Assembly (NCBI RefSeq): GCF_035621355.1
Contig: NZ_CP141769.1
Coordinates: forward strand, 1,612,001-1,676,000
Length of the DNA stretch: 64,000 nt
Origin: Thiobacillus sp. SCUT-2
Lineage (GTDB): Bacteria; Pseudomonadota; Gammaproteobacteria; Burkholderiales; Thiobacillaceae
Direction of reading: 5' to 3'
Shown here in pieces: positions 45,700-54,060 of the stretch (within the stretch, counting starts at the first letter, position 1; the number at the start of each line of letters is the position of its first letter). The notes beneath the pieces were generated by a model that was not told where the DNA came from, made no database searches, and saw only the letters and a list, made by a program, of their open reading frames with translations. Made by a program: the position numbers and the translations under genes.

Positions 45700-47673
45700 T
45701 CAGGGGCGCGTCCTGTAGAAGGTCAGCGGCACGCCGCTTTTCGCGACGGCCGGCTTCAATTTCCCCATCACGTGCATTTCGCAGCGCTTGCAGTCGAAGC
45801 GCAGCGTGAGCTTCTCGCTGCCGTTGACGAGCGCGAGCGGCGCCGCGCGCACCGTCCCCTGCACGCCGGTGACGCCCTTTGCCTGCTTCGGGCACAGGCT
45901 CAACGAGTAGCGCACGCAGTGCTTCGTGATCATCAGCGACGCCTCGCCGGTCTCCTCGTGGCTCTCGTACGCGGCGGCGATCATCTTGACGCCGTGCTTG
46001 GCGTAGAAGTCGCGCGCCCTGTGGTTGTACACGTTGGCGAGGTAGCTGAGGCTGTCTTCCGGATAGGCCGCCGGCGGATCGACCGGCTGCGCCCGCGGCG
46101 GCCGTGCATAGGCCCGGGCCCTGGCCGTCTCCAGCGCGGCGACGGCGTCGCGCCGCAAGGCGTTGACGAAGGAAGCCGGCAGGAACCAGGGCTGGGCAAG
46201 GTCGAGCCCGATGTCCATCGCCTCGAAGACGGTCGTGCCGAGCTTGCCGAGATGGTCGCGCAGCGTCGCCTCGGCACGGGCGGCGTCCTTCGCCGCTTCC
46301 TTGCCGTGCGCCGCCGTCACGGTCGCGCTGACACCATCCGCGTCGGTCAGGGTCAGCGCGAAGCCGTCCGCGGTCTCGGCCAGCCGCAGCCACACGCCGA
46401 TGCGGCGCTCGGCCGACGGTTTCTCCAGCATGCGCAGCCAGGCCATGTCGCGGTTGCGGTTGACCTGGGTTCCCACACGTAGATCCTTGAAGCTCGCCAG
46501 CGGATCCCTGGGGAACACGCGCCACCTGCCCTCGCCGGTTCTTTCGGCGCGGTTGATCGCCAGTCCCGCGAGTTCCTTCTGCAGCGTGTAGTAGCAGAGA
46601 CCGTCGCCGTTGTTGAGCGCGGCCTCGGGCGAATCGGTTTCGAGCTCGACCCATTTGTCGCCGAGCCTCGTCACGTGGCCGATCGGCAGCCCGGGGTTCT
46701 TCGGCGTGTCGAAGGCGCCGATGTCGATCTTGCGGCCACCGACGAAGTAGTCGGTGAACTCGCGGTTGAAGTTCTGGTTGGGGTCGGGGGTGAAGGCAAA
46801 CGTGGTACGACCGCTGGAGCTGCGGGCGAACTCCGGGCGGCGCTCGATCAGCCCGTCGAGCAGCCTGCGGTAGTGGGCGGTGATGTTCTTCACGTAGCCC
46901 ATGTCCTTGTAGCGCCCCTCGATCTTGAAGCTGCGGATGCCGGCGTCGACGAGCGCCTCCAGATTGGCGCTCTGGTTGTTGTCCTTCATCGACAGCACGT
47001 GCTTGTCGTGCGCGACGATGCGCCCCTCCAGGTCGGTGACCTGGTACGGCAGGCGGCAGGCCTGCGAGCAGTCGCCGCGGTTGGCGCTGCGTCCGGTGTG
47101 GGCGTGGCTGATGTAGCACTGCCCGCTGTAGGCGACGCACAGCGCGCCGTGGACGAAGAATTCGAGCACGGTCTCGGGCCGCAGGGCGGCGCGGATCGCG
47201 GCGATCTGCGCGAGGTCAAGCTCGCGCGCCAGCACGATCTGGGAGAGGCCCGCGTCCTGCAGGAAGCGGGCCTTCTCCGGTGTCCTGATGTCGCACTGGG
47301 TGCTGGCATGCAGCTGGATCGGCGGCAGGTCGAGCTCCAGCAGCCCCATGTCCTGGATGATCAGCGCATCGACGCCGGCCTCGTACAGCTGCCAGATCTG
47401 CCGGCGCGCAGGCTCCAGTTCGTCGTCGGCGAGGATGGTGTTGAGCGTCGCGAAAATGCGCGCGTTGAAGCGGTGCGCGTGCGCGACCAGCCGCGCGATG
47501 TCGGCGATGTCGTTGGCCGCCGCGGCGCGCGCGCCGAACGACGGCCCGCCGATGTACACCGCGTCGGCGCCGTGGTTGACGGCTTCGATGCCGATGTCGG
47601 CGTCGCGCGCGGGCGCGAGCAGTTCGAGATGATGGGGTTCCAAGGAAGGCGTTTCCGACCAGCAAAACGCCAT
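45700..47673 (-). CDS. rlhA: 23S rRNA C2501 hydroxylase RlhA (U32 peptidase family)
   Basis: The protein has 657 residues, close to E. coli RlhA (653). The U32 domain has ELLAPARDADIGIEAVNHGADAVYIGG, the cysteine cluster CSQACRLPY and the further cysteines CVRYSLSLCP and FDCKRCEMHV, which may hold an iron-sulfur cluster as in TrhP/RlhA. It hydroxylates cytidine in ribosomal RNA, using prephenate-dependent chemistry. It converges on the DUF599 gene and is 11 bp upstream of nothing obvious; yceI begins further upstream on the same strand. Confidence 0.88.
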   Translation of the reverse strand: MAFCWSETPSLEPHHLELLAPARDADIGIEAVNHGADAVYIGGPSFGARAAAANDIADIARLVAHAHRFNARIFATLNTILADDELEPARRQIWQLYEAGVDALIIQDMGLLELDLPPIQLHASTQCDIRTPEKARFLQDAGLSQIVLARELDLAQIAAIRAALRPETVLEFFVHGALCVAYSGQCYISHAHTGRSANRGDCSQACRLPYQVTDLEGRIVAHDKHVLSMKDNNQSANLEALVDAGIRSFKIEGRYKDMGYVKNITAHYRRLLDGLIERRPEFARSSSGRTTFAFTPDPNQNFNREFTDYFVGGRKIDIGAFDTPKNPGLPIGHVTRLGDKWVELETDSPEAALNNGDGLCYYTLQKELAGLAINRAERTGEGRWRVFPRDPLASFKDLRVGTQVNRNRDMAWLRMLEKPSAERRIGVWLRLAETADGFALTLTDADGVSATVTAAHGKEAAKDAARAEATLRDHLGKLGTTVFEAMDIGLDLAQPWFLPASFVNALRRDAVAALETARARAYARPPRAQPVDPPAAYPEDSLSYLANVYNHRARDFYAKHGVKMIAAAYESHEETGEASLMITKHCVRYSLSLCPKQAKGVTGVQGTVRAAPLALVNGSEKLTLRFDCKRCEMHVMGKLKPAVAKSGVPLTFYRTRP

Positions 47674-47683
47674 TTTAGTCCGT

Positions 47684-48283
47684 TTACCGCATCGGGTCGC
47701 GGCTCGCCACCTGCAGGTAGGAATGCGCCCTGACTGCCTTGAATGCCAGATGCAGCGTGATGTCGTTGCTGACCAGCAAGGGGTACTTGCCCATGTTGAA
47801 ATCCGAGCGCCGGATCGTGACCGTCGCCTGGGCGCCGCAGGCTTCGGCCTGCACCGCCGGATCCTGCATGCACTGGAACCGGCTGACGGCCAGGGTCACG
47901 GGCCGCGTCACGCCCTTGATCGTGAGATCCCCGGCCAGGCTCGAGCGGTCGCCGTTCAGGGTCATCTTCGTCGACCTGAACGTGATCACCGGGTAGTTGG
48001 CGGTGTCGAAGAAATCGGCCGCCTGCATCTGCGCATCCAGCAGCGGCTGGCCGGTGTTGACCGAGGTGGCGTCGATGGTGACCTCCGCCCGGCCCGATCC
48101 TTCGGCGCGGTCGAACACGACCGTTCCGCTGACCCGTTCGAAACGGTTCGTCTGCGTCGCGCCCCCGAGGTAGCGATAACTGAATTCCGAAGCCGTGCGG
48201 CTCCCGTCGATGACGTAGGTTTCTGGCGCGGCTTGGGCAGCGGCACACGCAAGCAGCGCGGTGGACATGACAAAACGCTTCAT
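47684..48283 (-). CDS. YceI-family periplasmic lipid-binding protein
   Basis: The protein has 199 residues. The signal peptide MKRFVMSTALLACAAAQA is followed by the lipocalin-like strand pattern TYVIDGSRTASEFSYRYLGG, then VTIDATSVNTGQPLLDAQMQ and GDLTIKGVTRPVTLAV, characteristic of YceI. It binds polyisoprenoids such as ubiquinone in the periplasm. Start ATG 48283 has AAGGAG 8 bp before. A cytochrome b561 gene lies upstream on the same strand, as in many proteobacteria, although a hairpin and 424 bp separate them. Confidence 0.9.
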   Translation of the reverse strand: MKRFVMSTALLACAAAQAAPETYVIDGSRTASEFSYRYLGGATQTNRFERVSGTVVFDRAEGSGRAEVTIDATSVNTGQPLLDAQMQAADFFDTANYPVITFRSTKMTLNGDRSSLAGDLTIKGVTRPVTLAVSRFQCMQDPAVQAEACGAQATVTIRRSDFNMGKYPLLVSNDITLHLAFKAVRAHSYLQVASRDPMR

Positions 48284-48706
48284 CCGATGCTCCTTTCGGC
48301 GAACACCCTGATTCATTCGTCTGGCCGCGGTGCGGCCTGGCCACCTCCTCCTTCCCGCTGGTCGTATTTTTTCCGGGAAGCAGGATCACGCGTTGCAACC
48401 GCCGTGCCGGCGGCGCAGTGCAAACAAAACCCTGTAAAAACATAGCGTTGCAATTGTCGTGCGGGCACGATGATTGCCTCTCCAGCGGGACGCGCTGATG
48501 GAAACCCGACACGCTGCGGAAAAACGGAACGCCCCCAGGTGGGGCAGACGCCCGCGGCCGCCTCCGGAGACGGGGGCAAACCGAGGCGAGGCGGGGCAGC
48601 CGGTCGGGGCCGGGATGGCCGCGCCGTGCTTGAAAGCCCTGCGGGCGCACGGCGGGTGCGCCCGCAGGGGTCAGGGCAGCCCGTCAGGCCGCCGGAATTC
48701 GGGCAG
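48284..48706. other. Intergenic region between cytochrome b561 and yceI
   Basis: About 420 bp without a gene. It contains the 9-bp direct repeat GCGTTGCAA at 48390-48398 and 48445-48453 near the yceI promoter, and the hairpin at 48637-48669. Nothing else is seen. Confidence 0.5.
48637..48669 (-). terminator. Hairpin after cytochrome b561
   Basis: CCCTGCGGGCGCAC (48637-48650), loop GGCGG, then GTGCGCCCGCAGGG (48656-48669) form a perfect 14-bp GC-rich stem 37 bp after the cytochrome b561 stop. On the minus strand it is followed by CTTTC, a weak T-tract, so partial termination is likely. Confidence 0.6.
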
Positions 48707-49243
48707 TCAGCCGCGCAGGCTCATGCGCTGCAGGAAAGGCTGGCGCTCGATGAAGTGATGCTTGAGCGCGCCGGCGACGTGGAGGACGACCAGAGCCAGC
48801 ATCGTGTAGTTCAGCGCCTCGTGCAGCTCGCCCAGTTGCTCGCCCAGCGCCTTGTCCTTGCCGATCAGGTCGGGCAGCGGCAGCACGCCGAACCACACGG
48901 TCTGCACGCCTTTCGCCGAGCTCATCAGCCAGCCGGACACCGGGATCACGAGGATCAGCACATACAGCAGGCCGTGCGTGACGGCGCTCAGGCGACGCTC
49001 CCAGCCGGTGATGGCCGCGGGCAACGGCGGCGCCTCGTGCGTGAGCCGCCAGACCAGGCGCAGGGCGGCCAGCATCGCGACCGTGACGCCGATCCATTTG
49101 TGATAGCTGACGAGCTTGAGCTTGGTGGGCGACAGCGGCAGGTCGGCCATGTAGAGACCCAGCGGAAACGCCACGAAGATCAGCAGGGCCACCAGCCAGT
49201 GCAGGACGATGGCGGGGGTCGAGTAGCGCGGGACAGCAGTCAT
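48707..49243 (-). CDS. Cytochrome b561 (second copy)
   Basis: The protein has 178 residues with four membrane helices and haem-ligand histidines in IVLHWLVALLIF, KLVSYHKWIGV, LSAVTHGLLYV and LALVVLHVAGALKHHFI. Start ATG 49243 is chosen because the family begins RYSTPAIVLHW; the open frame extends upstream another 59 residues without signal. Together with YceI it may reduce periplasmic quinone. It lies 145 bp after the moa operon start region on the same strand. Confidence 0.88.
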   Translation of the reverse strand: MTAVPRYSTPAIVLHWLVALLIFVAFPLGLYMADLPLSPTKLKLVSYHKWIGVTVAMLAALRLVWRLTHEAPPLPAAITGWERRLSAVTHGLLYVLILVIPVSGWLMSSAKGVQTVWFGVLPLPDLIGKDKALGEQLGELHEALNYTMLALVVLHVAGALKHHFIERQPFLQRMSLRG

Positions 49244-49388
49244 GTCGTCTGGTTTCCTTTTCGATTGGCGTGTCACGGGATGGCAGCCCGGCGCATCCGC
49301 CGGGCGCGCAAGAAGCGACGCGGCCATCATACCCGGGCTCGCCCGCGCCCCGCGCCACACCCCCGGATTGTTCGGCGCGGAAGGCCGC

Positions 49389-49844
49389 TCAGGGCTCGCC
49401 CCAGCGCGCGGCCGCCGCATCGTCGCTGGCCCGCGCCTCCACCCAGCGCTCGCCCTGCGGCGTTTCTTCCTTCTTCCAGAACGGGGCGCGCGTCTTCAGC
49501 GCGTCCATCAGGTACTCGCACGCGGCAAAGGCGTCGCCGCGATGGCTGCTCGCCACGGCCACCAGCACGATGGGATCGCCCGGCAGCAGCCGCCCCACGC
49601 GGTGGATCAGCGTCACGTCGAGCAGCGCCCAGCGCGCGCGCGCCTCGTCGAGCAGCGCGTTCAGCGCCTTCTCGGTCATCCCGGGATAATGCTCGAGCGT
49701 CATCGCGGTGACGCCGGCCCCGTCGTTCATGTCGCGCGCCAGGCCGACGAAGCTGGCGATGGCGCCAATGTCGGTACGACCTTGCCGCATCGCGTCGACC
49801 TCGGCGCCGAGGTCGAAAACCGCCGTCTGGACACGGATCTTCAT
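49389..49844 (-). CDS. moaE: Molybdopterin synthase catalytic subunit MoaE
   Basis: The protein has 151 residues. MoaE combines with thiocarboxylated MoaD to insert two sulfurs into cyclic pyranopterin monophosphate. IASFVGLARDMNDG, LEHYPGMTEKAL, IHRVGRLLPGD and the catalytic lysine region APFWKKEETPQG are present. Last gene of the mobB-moeA-moaD-moaE operon, 4 bp after moaD. Confidence 0.93.
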   Translation of the reverse strand: MKIRVQTAVFDLGAEVDAMRQGRTDIGAIASFVGLARDMNDGAGVTAMTLEHYPGMTEKALNALLDEARARWALLDVTLIHRVGRLLPGDPIVLVAVASSHRGDAFAACEYLMDALKTRAPFWKKEETPQGERWVEARASDDAAAARWGEP

Positions 49845-49848
49845 CGCG

Positions 49849-50100
49849 TCAGCCTCCGGTCACCGGCGGGAAGATCGCGACCTCGGCGTGGTCGGGCACG
49901 GCGGCGTCGAGGGCGACGAGATCCTGATTCACCGCGACGCGGAACGGCCGACCCGTTCCGAGTTCCTCCTCCCAGACACCGCCGCGCGCGCGCAGCGCGG
50001 CGACCAGGTCCGCAACCGTGCGTCCGGACCAGTCGAGCGTCTCCTCCGCGAGACCGAGGCGCTCGCGCAGGCGGGCGAAATACAGGACGCGCAGGCTCAT
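49849..50100 (-). CDS. moaD: Molybdopterin synthase sulfur carrier MoaD
   Basis: The protein has 83 residues with a ubiquitin-like fold. It opens MSLRVLYFARLRERLGL and ends FPPVTGG; the C-terminal Gly-Gly receives sulfur as a thiocarboxylate. Start ATG 50100 overlaps the moeA stop (ATGA). Confidence 0.92.
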   Translation of the reverse strand: MSLRVLYFARLRERLGLAEETLDWSGRTVADLVAALRARGGVWEEELGTGRPFRVAVNQDLVALDAAVPDHAEVAIFPPVTGG

Positions 50101-51290
50101 GCCAGCAGCTCCGCGAAGGGAATGAAGCGTACCCAGTCGCCGGGGCGCACCGTGCCGCCGATCTCGACGTCGACGAGGCCGTCTGCCCAGGCGCACGAAG
50201 TCAGCACGCCCGAGCTCTGGTTCGGAAACAGCGCCAGCCTGCCGTTCGGCTGCAGCCGCGCGCGCAGGAACTCGCGCCGCGTGCCCGGCTTCGGCCATGC
50301 AAAGTCCGCCTGCGCGGCGAATGCACGGTACAGCACGTCCGCCGCGCCCATGCGCTTCAGCAGGAAGGGGCGCACGAACAGGCCGAAGGTGACGAAGGCC
50401 GACACGGGATTGCCGGGCAGGCCGATGAAGTCCGTGTCGCCGACGCGCCCGTAGACCAGCGGCTTGCCCGGCTTCATGGCGACCTTCCACATTTCCACGC
50501 GGCCGAGCTTTTCCACCGCCGCCTTGACGTAGTCGGCCTCGCCGACCGAGACGCCGCCGCTGGTGATGACCACGTCGGCGACGCTGGCCGCGCCCTCGAG
50601 CGCCGCTTCGGTCGCCTCCAGCGTGTCCGGCACGATGCCGAGGTCGATCAGTTCGCAGCCGAGCGCGTTGACGAGGCCGGTCAGCGTATAGCGGTTGGAG
50701 TTGTAGATCTGTCCCGGCTGCAGCGGCGTTCCCGGCGTCACCAGCTCGTCCCCGGTGAAGAAGCACGCGACCTTGAGCCTGCGGAACACCGGCAGCTCGG
50801 CCAGGCCGACCGAGGCCGCAAGGCCCATCTCGGCGGCGCCGAGGCGCGTTCCGGCCGCGAGAACCTGCGTGCCCCGCTCGATGTCTTCGCCGGCGCGGCG
50901 GATGTTCTCGCCGGGATGCGGCTGGGCGTGGATGACCACCCCGTCGTCCGCTTCTGCGCAATATTCCTGCATCAGTACCGCATCGGCCCCCGGGGGAACG
51001 GGGGCACCGGTGAAGATGCGCGCCGCCGTGCCCGCGGCGAGCGGCTCGCCGACGGCGCCGGCGAGAATGCGCTGCGAGACCGGCAGCCGGACGCCGGCCG
51101 CGGGCACGTCGGCGACGCGCACGGCGTAGCCGTCCATCGCGCTGTTGTCCGCCGGCGGCACGGTGATCGCGGACGTCTGCGGCGCGGCGAGGACGCGGCC
51201 CAGCGCCTGCGCGACCGGCACGTTCTCGGTGGCGGTCACGCCGTGTGCACGTTCGAGCAGGGCGTCAAGCAGTTCGGTGGCTGTAAGCAT
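50097..51290 (-). CDS. moeA: Molybdopterin molybdenumtransferase MoeA
   Basis: The protein has 397 residues. MoeA inserts molybdate into adenylylated molybdopterin. Signature PPADNSAMDGYAVR, RIFTGAPVPPGADAV, NSNRYTLTGLV, TSGGVSVGEADYV and the C-terminal LPGNPVSAFVTF. It overlaps mobB upstream by 26 bp and moaD downstream. Confidence 0.94.
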   Translation of the reverse strand: MLTATELLDALLERAHGVTATENVPVAQALGRVLAAPQTSAITVPPADNSAMDGYAVRVADVPAAGVRLPVSQRILAGAVGEPLAAGTAARIFTGAPVPPGADAVLMQEYCAEADDGVVIHAQPHPGENIRRAGEDIERGTQVLAAGTRLGAAEMGLAASVGLAELPVFRRLKVACFFTGDELVTPGTPLQPGQIYNSNRYTLTGLVNALGCELIDLGIVPDTLEATEAALEGAASVADVVITSGGVSVGEADYVKAAVEKLGRVEMWKVAMKPGKPLVYGRVGDTDFIGLPGNPVSAFVTFGLFVRPFLLKRMGAADVLYRAFAAQADFAWPKPGTRREFLRARLQPNGRLALFPNQSSGVLTSCAWADGLVDVEIGGTVRPGDWVRFIPFAELLA

Positions 51291-51765
51291 GTTCGAGGAT
51301 GAAATCGCTGAGTGGGGAAATCGCATCGAGGTCGATGCGCGGAAAACCGTCGGGCGGCGGGACGTCGGACGCCACCGCCAGGATGTGCGGATCGCCGGGA
51401 TACAGCCAGGGCTTGCCGGTCGCGGCGCGGTGCACCTCGAGCCTGGGGATCGGCTCGCGCTTGTAGCCCTCGACCAGCACCAGATCGCACGGCGGCAGCT
51501 GGGCCAGCAGCGCGTCCAGCCGCGGTGGCGTGTCACGATGCTCGGTCAGCACTGCGGTCCGGTGATCCGAGGCCAGCAGCACGGCCGCCGCGCCGGCCTC
51601 GCGCGCGCGCCAGCTGTCCTTGCCGGGGCGATCGATGTCGAAGTCGTGGTGGGTGTGCTTGATCACCGCGACGCTGAGGCCGCACGCGCGAAGTTGCGGC
51701 AGCACGCGCTCGATCAGCGTCGTCTTGCCGCTGCCGCTGTAGCCGGCGATCCCGAACACCCTCAT
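51265..51765 (-). CDS. mobB: Molybdopterin-guanine dinucleotide adapter MobB
   Basis: The protein has 166 residues, a P-loop GTPase-type protein. Walker A is GYSGSGKTTLIERVL (8-22), with IKHTHHDFDIDRPGKDSWR and LVLVEGYKREPIPRLEV. It assists MobA in attaching GMP to the cofactor. First gene of the minus-strand operon, divergent from moaA across a 71-bp region containing a ModE-like box. Confidence 0.93.
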   Translation of the reverse strand: MRVFGIAGYSGSGKTTLIERVLPQLRACGLSVAVIKHTHHDFDIDRPGKDSWRAREAGAAAVLLASDHRTAVLTEHRDTPPRLDALLAQLPPCDLVLVEGYKREPIPRLEVHRAATGKPWLYPGDPHILAVASDVPPPDGFPRIDLDAISPLSDFILEHAYSHRTA

Positions 51766-51793
51766 GTCTGCATTGCCAGTTCGACCGAATGTG

Positions 51794-51815
51794 GTTATAT
51801 TTTTTCATATATAAC
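51794..51815. promoter_or_regulatory. ModE-box-like operator
   Basis: GTTATAT-TTTTTCAT-ATATAAC is a perfect 7-bp inverted repeat with an 8-bp spacer. The E. coli modA operator has the same architecture (GTTATAT-N8-ACATAAC). It sits in the mobB-moaA divergent region. Confidence 0.7.
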
Positions 51816-51836
51816 TCGTTCCTGCCAAGCGCCATC

Positions 51837-52838
51837 ATGAACGCAGCCGTACCGTCCGCCTCGCATGGCCTGGTCGACCAGTTCGGCCGCCGCATCGACT
51901 ACGTGCGGCTGTCGGTGACCGACCGCTGCGACCTGCGCTGCAGCTACTGCATGCCGGAAGGCTTCAAGGGTTTCGAGGAACCCGCGCACTGGCTCGACTT
52001 CGACGAAATCGAGCGGCTGATCGGCGCTTTCGCGCGCCTGGGCGTGCGCCGCGTCCGCCTCACCGGCGGCGAGCCGCTGCTGCGGCGCAACATTGCGGAA
52101 CTGGCCGCGCGCATCGCCGCCCTGCCCGGCATCGAGGATCTCTCGCTCTCGACCAACGCCACCCAGCTCGACCGCCACGCGCATGCGCTGAAGGCCGCCG
52201 GCGTGACACGGCTCAATGTCAGCCTCGATTCGCTGCAGCAGGCACGCGTGGAGCGCATCAATGGCCGCGACGTGCTGGCCAAGGTCATGGCCGGGCTGGC
52301 CGCCGCCGAGGGCGCCGGCTTCGCGCCGATCAAGCTGAACATGGTCGCGCTCGCCGGCACCAACGACGACGAGATCGACGAAATGGTCGCCTTCTGCATG
52401 GCGCGCGGCTTCGTCCTGCGCCTGATCGAGACAATGCCGATGGGCGACACCGGCCGCAACGCCGAATACCTCGACCTGCAGCCGGTGAAGGAACGCCTGC
52501 GCGCGCAGTTCGGGCTGGTCGAAACGACCCTGCCCGGCGCCGGCCCCGCGCGCTACCTCGGCACGCCCGACGGCCGCTTCAACGTCGGCTTCATCACCCC
52601 GATCTCGCAGCATTTCTGCGCCACCTGCAACCGCGTGCGGGTAGCGGTCGACGGCACGGCGTACATGTGCCTCGGACAGGACGAGCGGTTCGAATTCCGC
52701 CCGCTGCTGCGCAGCGGCTGCAGCGACGCCGAACTCGACGCCGCGATCCTCGATGCGATCAACCTCAAGCCCGAGCGTCACGAGTTCCGCGAAGCGCCGG
52801 CCAAGATCCTGCGCTTCATGTCGATGACCGGCGGCTGA
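51837..52838 (+). CDS. moaA: GTP 3',8-cyclase MoaA
   Basis: This is a radical SAM enzyme that makes the first molybdopterin intermediate from GTP. It has 333 residues. The N-terminal iron-sulfur motif is C31-DLR-C35-SY-C38, with VRLTGGEPLLRR for SAM. The C-terminal cluster uses FCATCNRVRV and MCLG. The protein ends MSMTGG, the conserved Gly-Gly needed for the catalytic arginines. ATG 51837 is preferred to an upstream ATG at 51789 because homology starts at residue 12. Confidence 0.95.
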   Translation: MNAAVPSASHGLVDQFGRRIDYVRLSVTDRCDLRCSYCMPEGFKGFEEPAHWLDFDEIERLIGAFARLGVRRVRLTGGEPLLRRNIAELAARIAALPGIEDLSLSTNATQLDRHAHALKAAGVTRLNVSLDSLQQARVERINGRDVLAKVMAGLAAAEGAGFAPIKLNMVALAGTNDDEIDEMVAFCMARGFVLRLIETMPMGDTGRNAEYLDLQPVKERLRAQFGLVETTLPGAGPARYLGTPDGRFNVGFITPISQHFCATCNRVRVAVDGTAYMCLGQDERFEFRPLLRSGCSDAELDAAILDAINLKPERHEFREAPAKILRFMSMTGG

Positions 52839-52842
52839 GCCG

Positions 52843-53997
52843 CTATGCGCCGACGGTGCGGAAACCCGCGAACGGGTCGCGCCGGTCGGGCAGGTAGAAA
52901 TTGCGGAAGCCCGGGCGCCGCAGCGCCGCATCGGTCACCGGCCCACCGCCGCGCAGCTCACCATGGGTGTGGAACCACGGCTGCGAATAGTCGCGGTACG
53001 GGTCGGGACTGAAGCCCGGATAGGGCGCGAACGGCTCGCGCAGCCACTCCCACGCCATGCCCCAGCGGAAATCCGGGTGCCCCGCGGCGCGCAGCCACTC
53101 CCCCGCCGCCGGCAGGCGCCGGCCCTGCCATGCCGCGTAGGCCTCGGCCTCGTGGCGATTCACGTGCAGCATCGGAAGGCTTGCGTCGAGCGCATCCCAG
53201 CGGTCGAAGCGGCGCACCTGCCAGCCGCCGGCGTGCGGCCTCCAGTAGAGCGGATGCCCGGCCGCGGCGGCACATCGCCAGGCCCAGCCCTCCTCGCTCC
53301 ACAGCGCGCGCGCCGCGTAGGCGCCGGCCTCGACGAACGCCCCAAAATCAGTCTCGGTGACCGGCCGCGCGTCGATGTCGAACGCGGCGACCGGCACCAT
53401 ATGGCGCCATTTCTCGTTGTCGAAGATAAAGCCGGCGTCGGCGCCGCTGCCGAGCGCGACCGCGCCATCCGCGAATGCCAGCCGCTGCGCGGCCCCCGCG
53501 ACGCGCGGGCACGGCGCCGCCGGCACCGGGTAGCCCAGATTCTGGAACGCCATCCACCACGCCTCGATGTGCATCAGCTCGTGATACAGGCTCAGCTCGG
53601 CGAAATACGCGGCAGCGTTGTCGAACGCCCCATGCAGCCGCGCGGCCACGGCGTCGGCGACCTGCCCGGCGTAGGCGTCGACCTCGGCGGGTGCCAGCAG
53701 CGGCAGGTCCCAGCGGGTGTCGTGCGGCACGGCGGAGGAATCGTAGAGGCGGTCGGATTCGGCGACGAAGCTCGGCGTGCGGCTGCCGTCGGTGCGCTCG
53801 CGCAGGCACCAGCGCTCCTGGAACCAGACGATGTGGCCGTATTCCCACAGCGGCGGGTTCAGATGCGCCGCGCGCGGCCCGAGCCAGCCGCCCTCGGGCA
53901 GGCAGTCGATCAGCGCGCGCAGGCGGCCGCGCGCCTCGCCGAGGCGCGCGAGCAACTGGTCCGCGGTGCAGGCGCTGATGGGACGATCGGGATTCAT
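52843..53997 (-). CDS. EgtB/SenA-type formylglycine-fold iron enzyme
   Basis: The protein has 384 residues. The N-terminal DinB-like half carries the iron site, with LYHELMHIEAWW supplying H-x3-H-x-E and a further histidine near the N-terminus. The C-terminal FGE-sulfatase half has WEYGHIVWFQERWC, MLHVNRHEAEAYAAW, MAWEWLREPFAPYPGF and RNFYLPDRRDPFAGFR. EgtB joins hercynine to gamma-glutamylcysteine or cysteine; SenA joins it to a selenosugar. Divergent from selD-egtD by 63 bp. It converges on moaA with only 4 bp between the stops. Confidence 0.82.
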   Translation of the reverse strand: MNPDRPISACTADQLLARLGEARGRLRALIDCLPEGGWLGPRAAHLNPPLWEYGHIVWFQERWCLRERTDGSRTPSFVAESDRLYDSSAVPHDTRWDLPLLAPAEVDAYAGQVADAVAARLHGAFDNAAAYFAELSLYHELMHIEAWWMAFQNLGYPVPAAPCPRVAGAAQRLAFADGAVALGSGADAGFIFDNEKWRHMVPVAAFDIDARPVTETDFGAFVEAGAYAARALWSEEGWAWRCAAAAGHPLYWRPHAGGWQVRRFDRWDALDASLPMLHVNRHEAEAYAAWQGRRLPAAGEWLRAAGHPDFRWGMAWEWLREPFAPYPGFSPDPYRDYSQPWFHTHGELRGGGPVTDAALRRPGFRNFYLPDRRDPFAGFRTVGA

Positions 53998-54060
53998 GTT
54001 GTATAAAGCACTGTAGCCCACGCACGTCCGGGCGCCCAATTCAACGAGACCCGCCAGACC

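Noticed and set aside
48390-48453. Copies of GTTGCAA near yceI as further sites for the sigma54 activator
   Set aside because: They lack the GTTGC-N5-GCAAC spacing of the two operators and no -24/-12 element is near yceI, so they may be chance half-sites.
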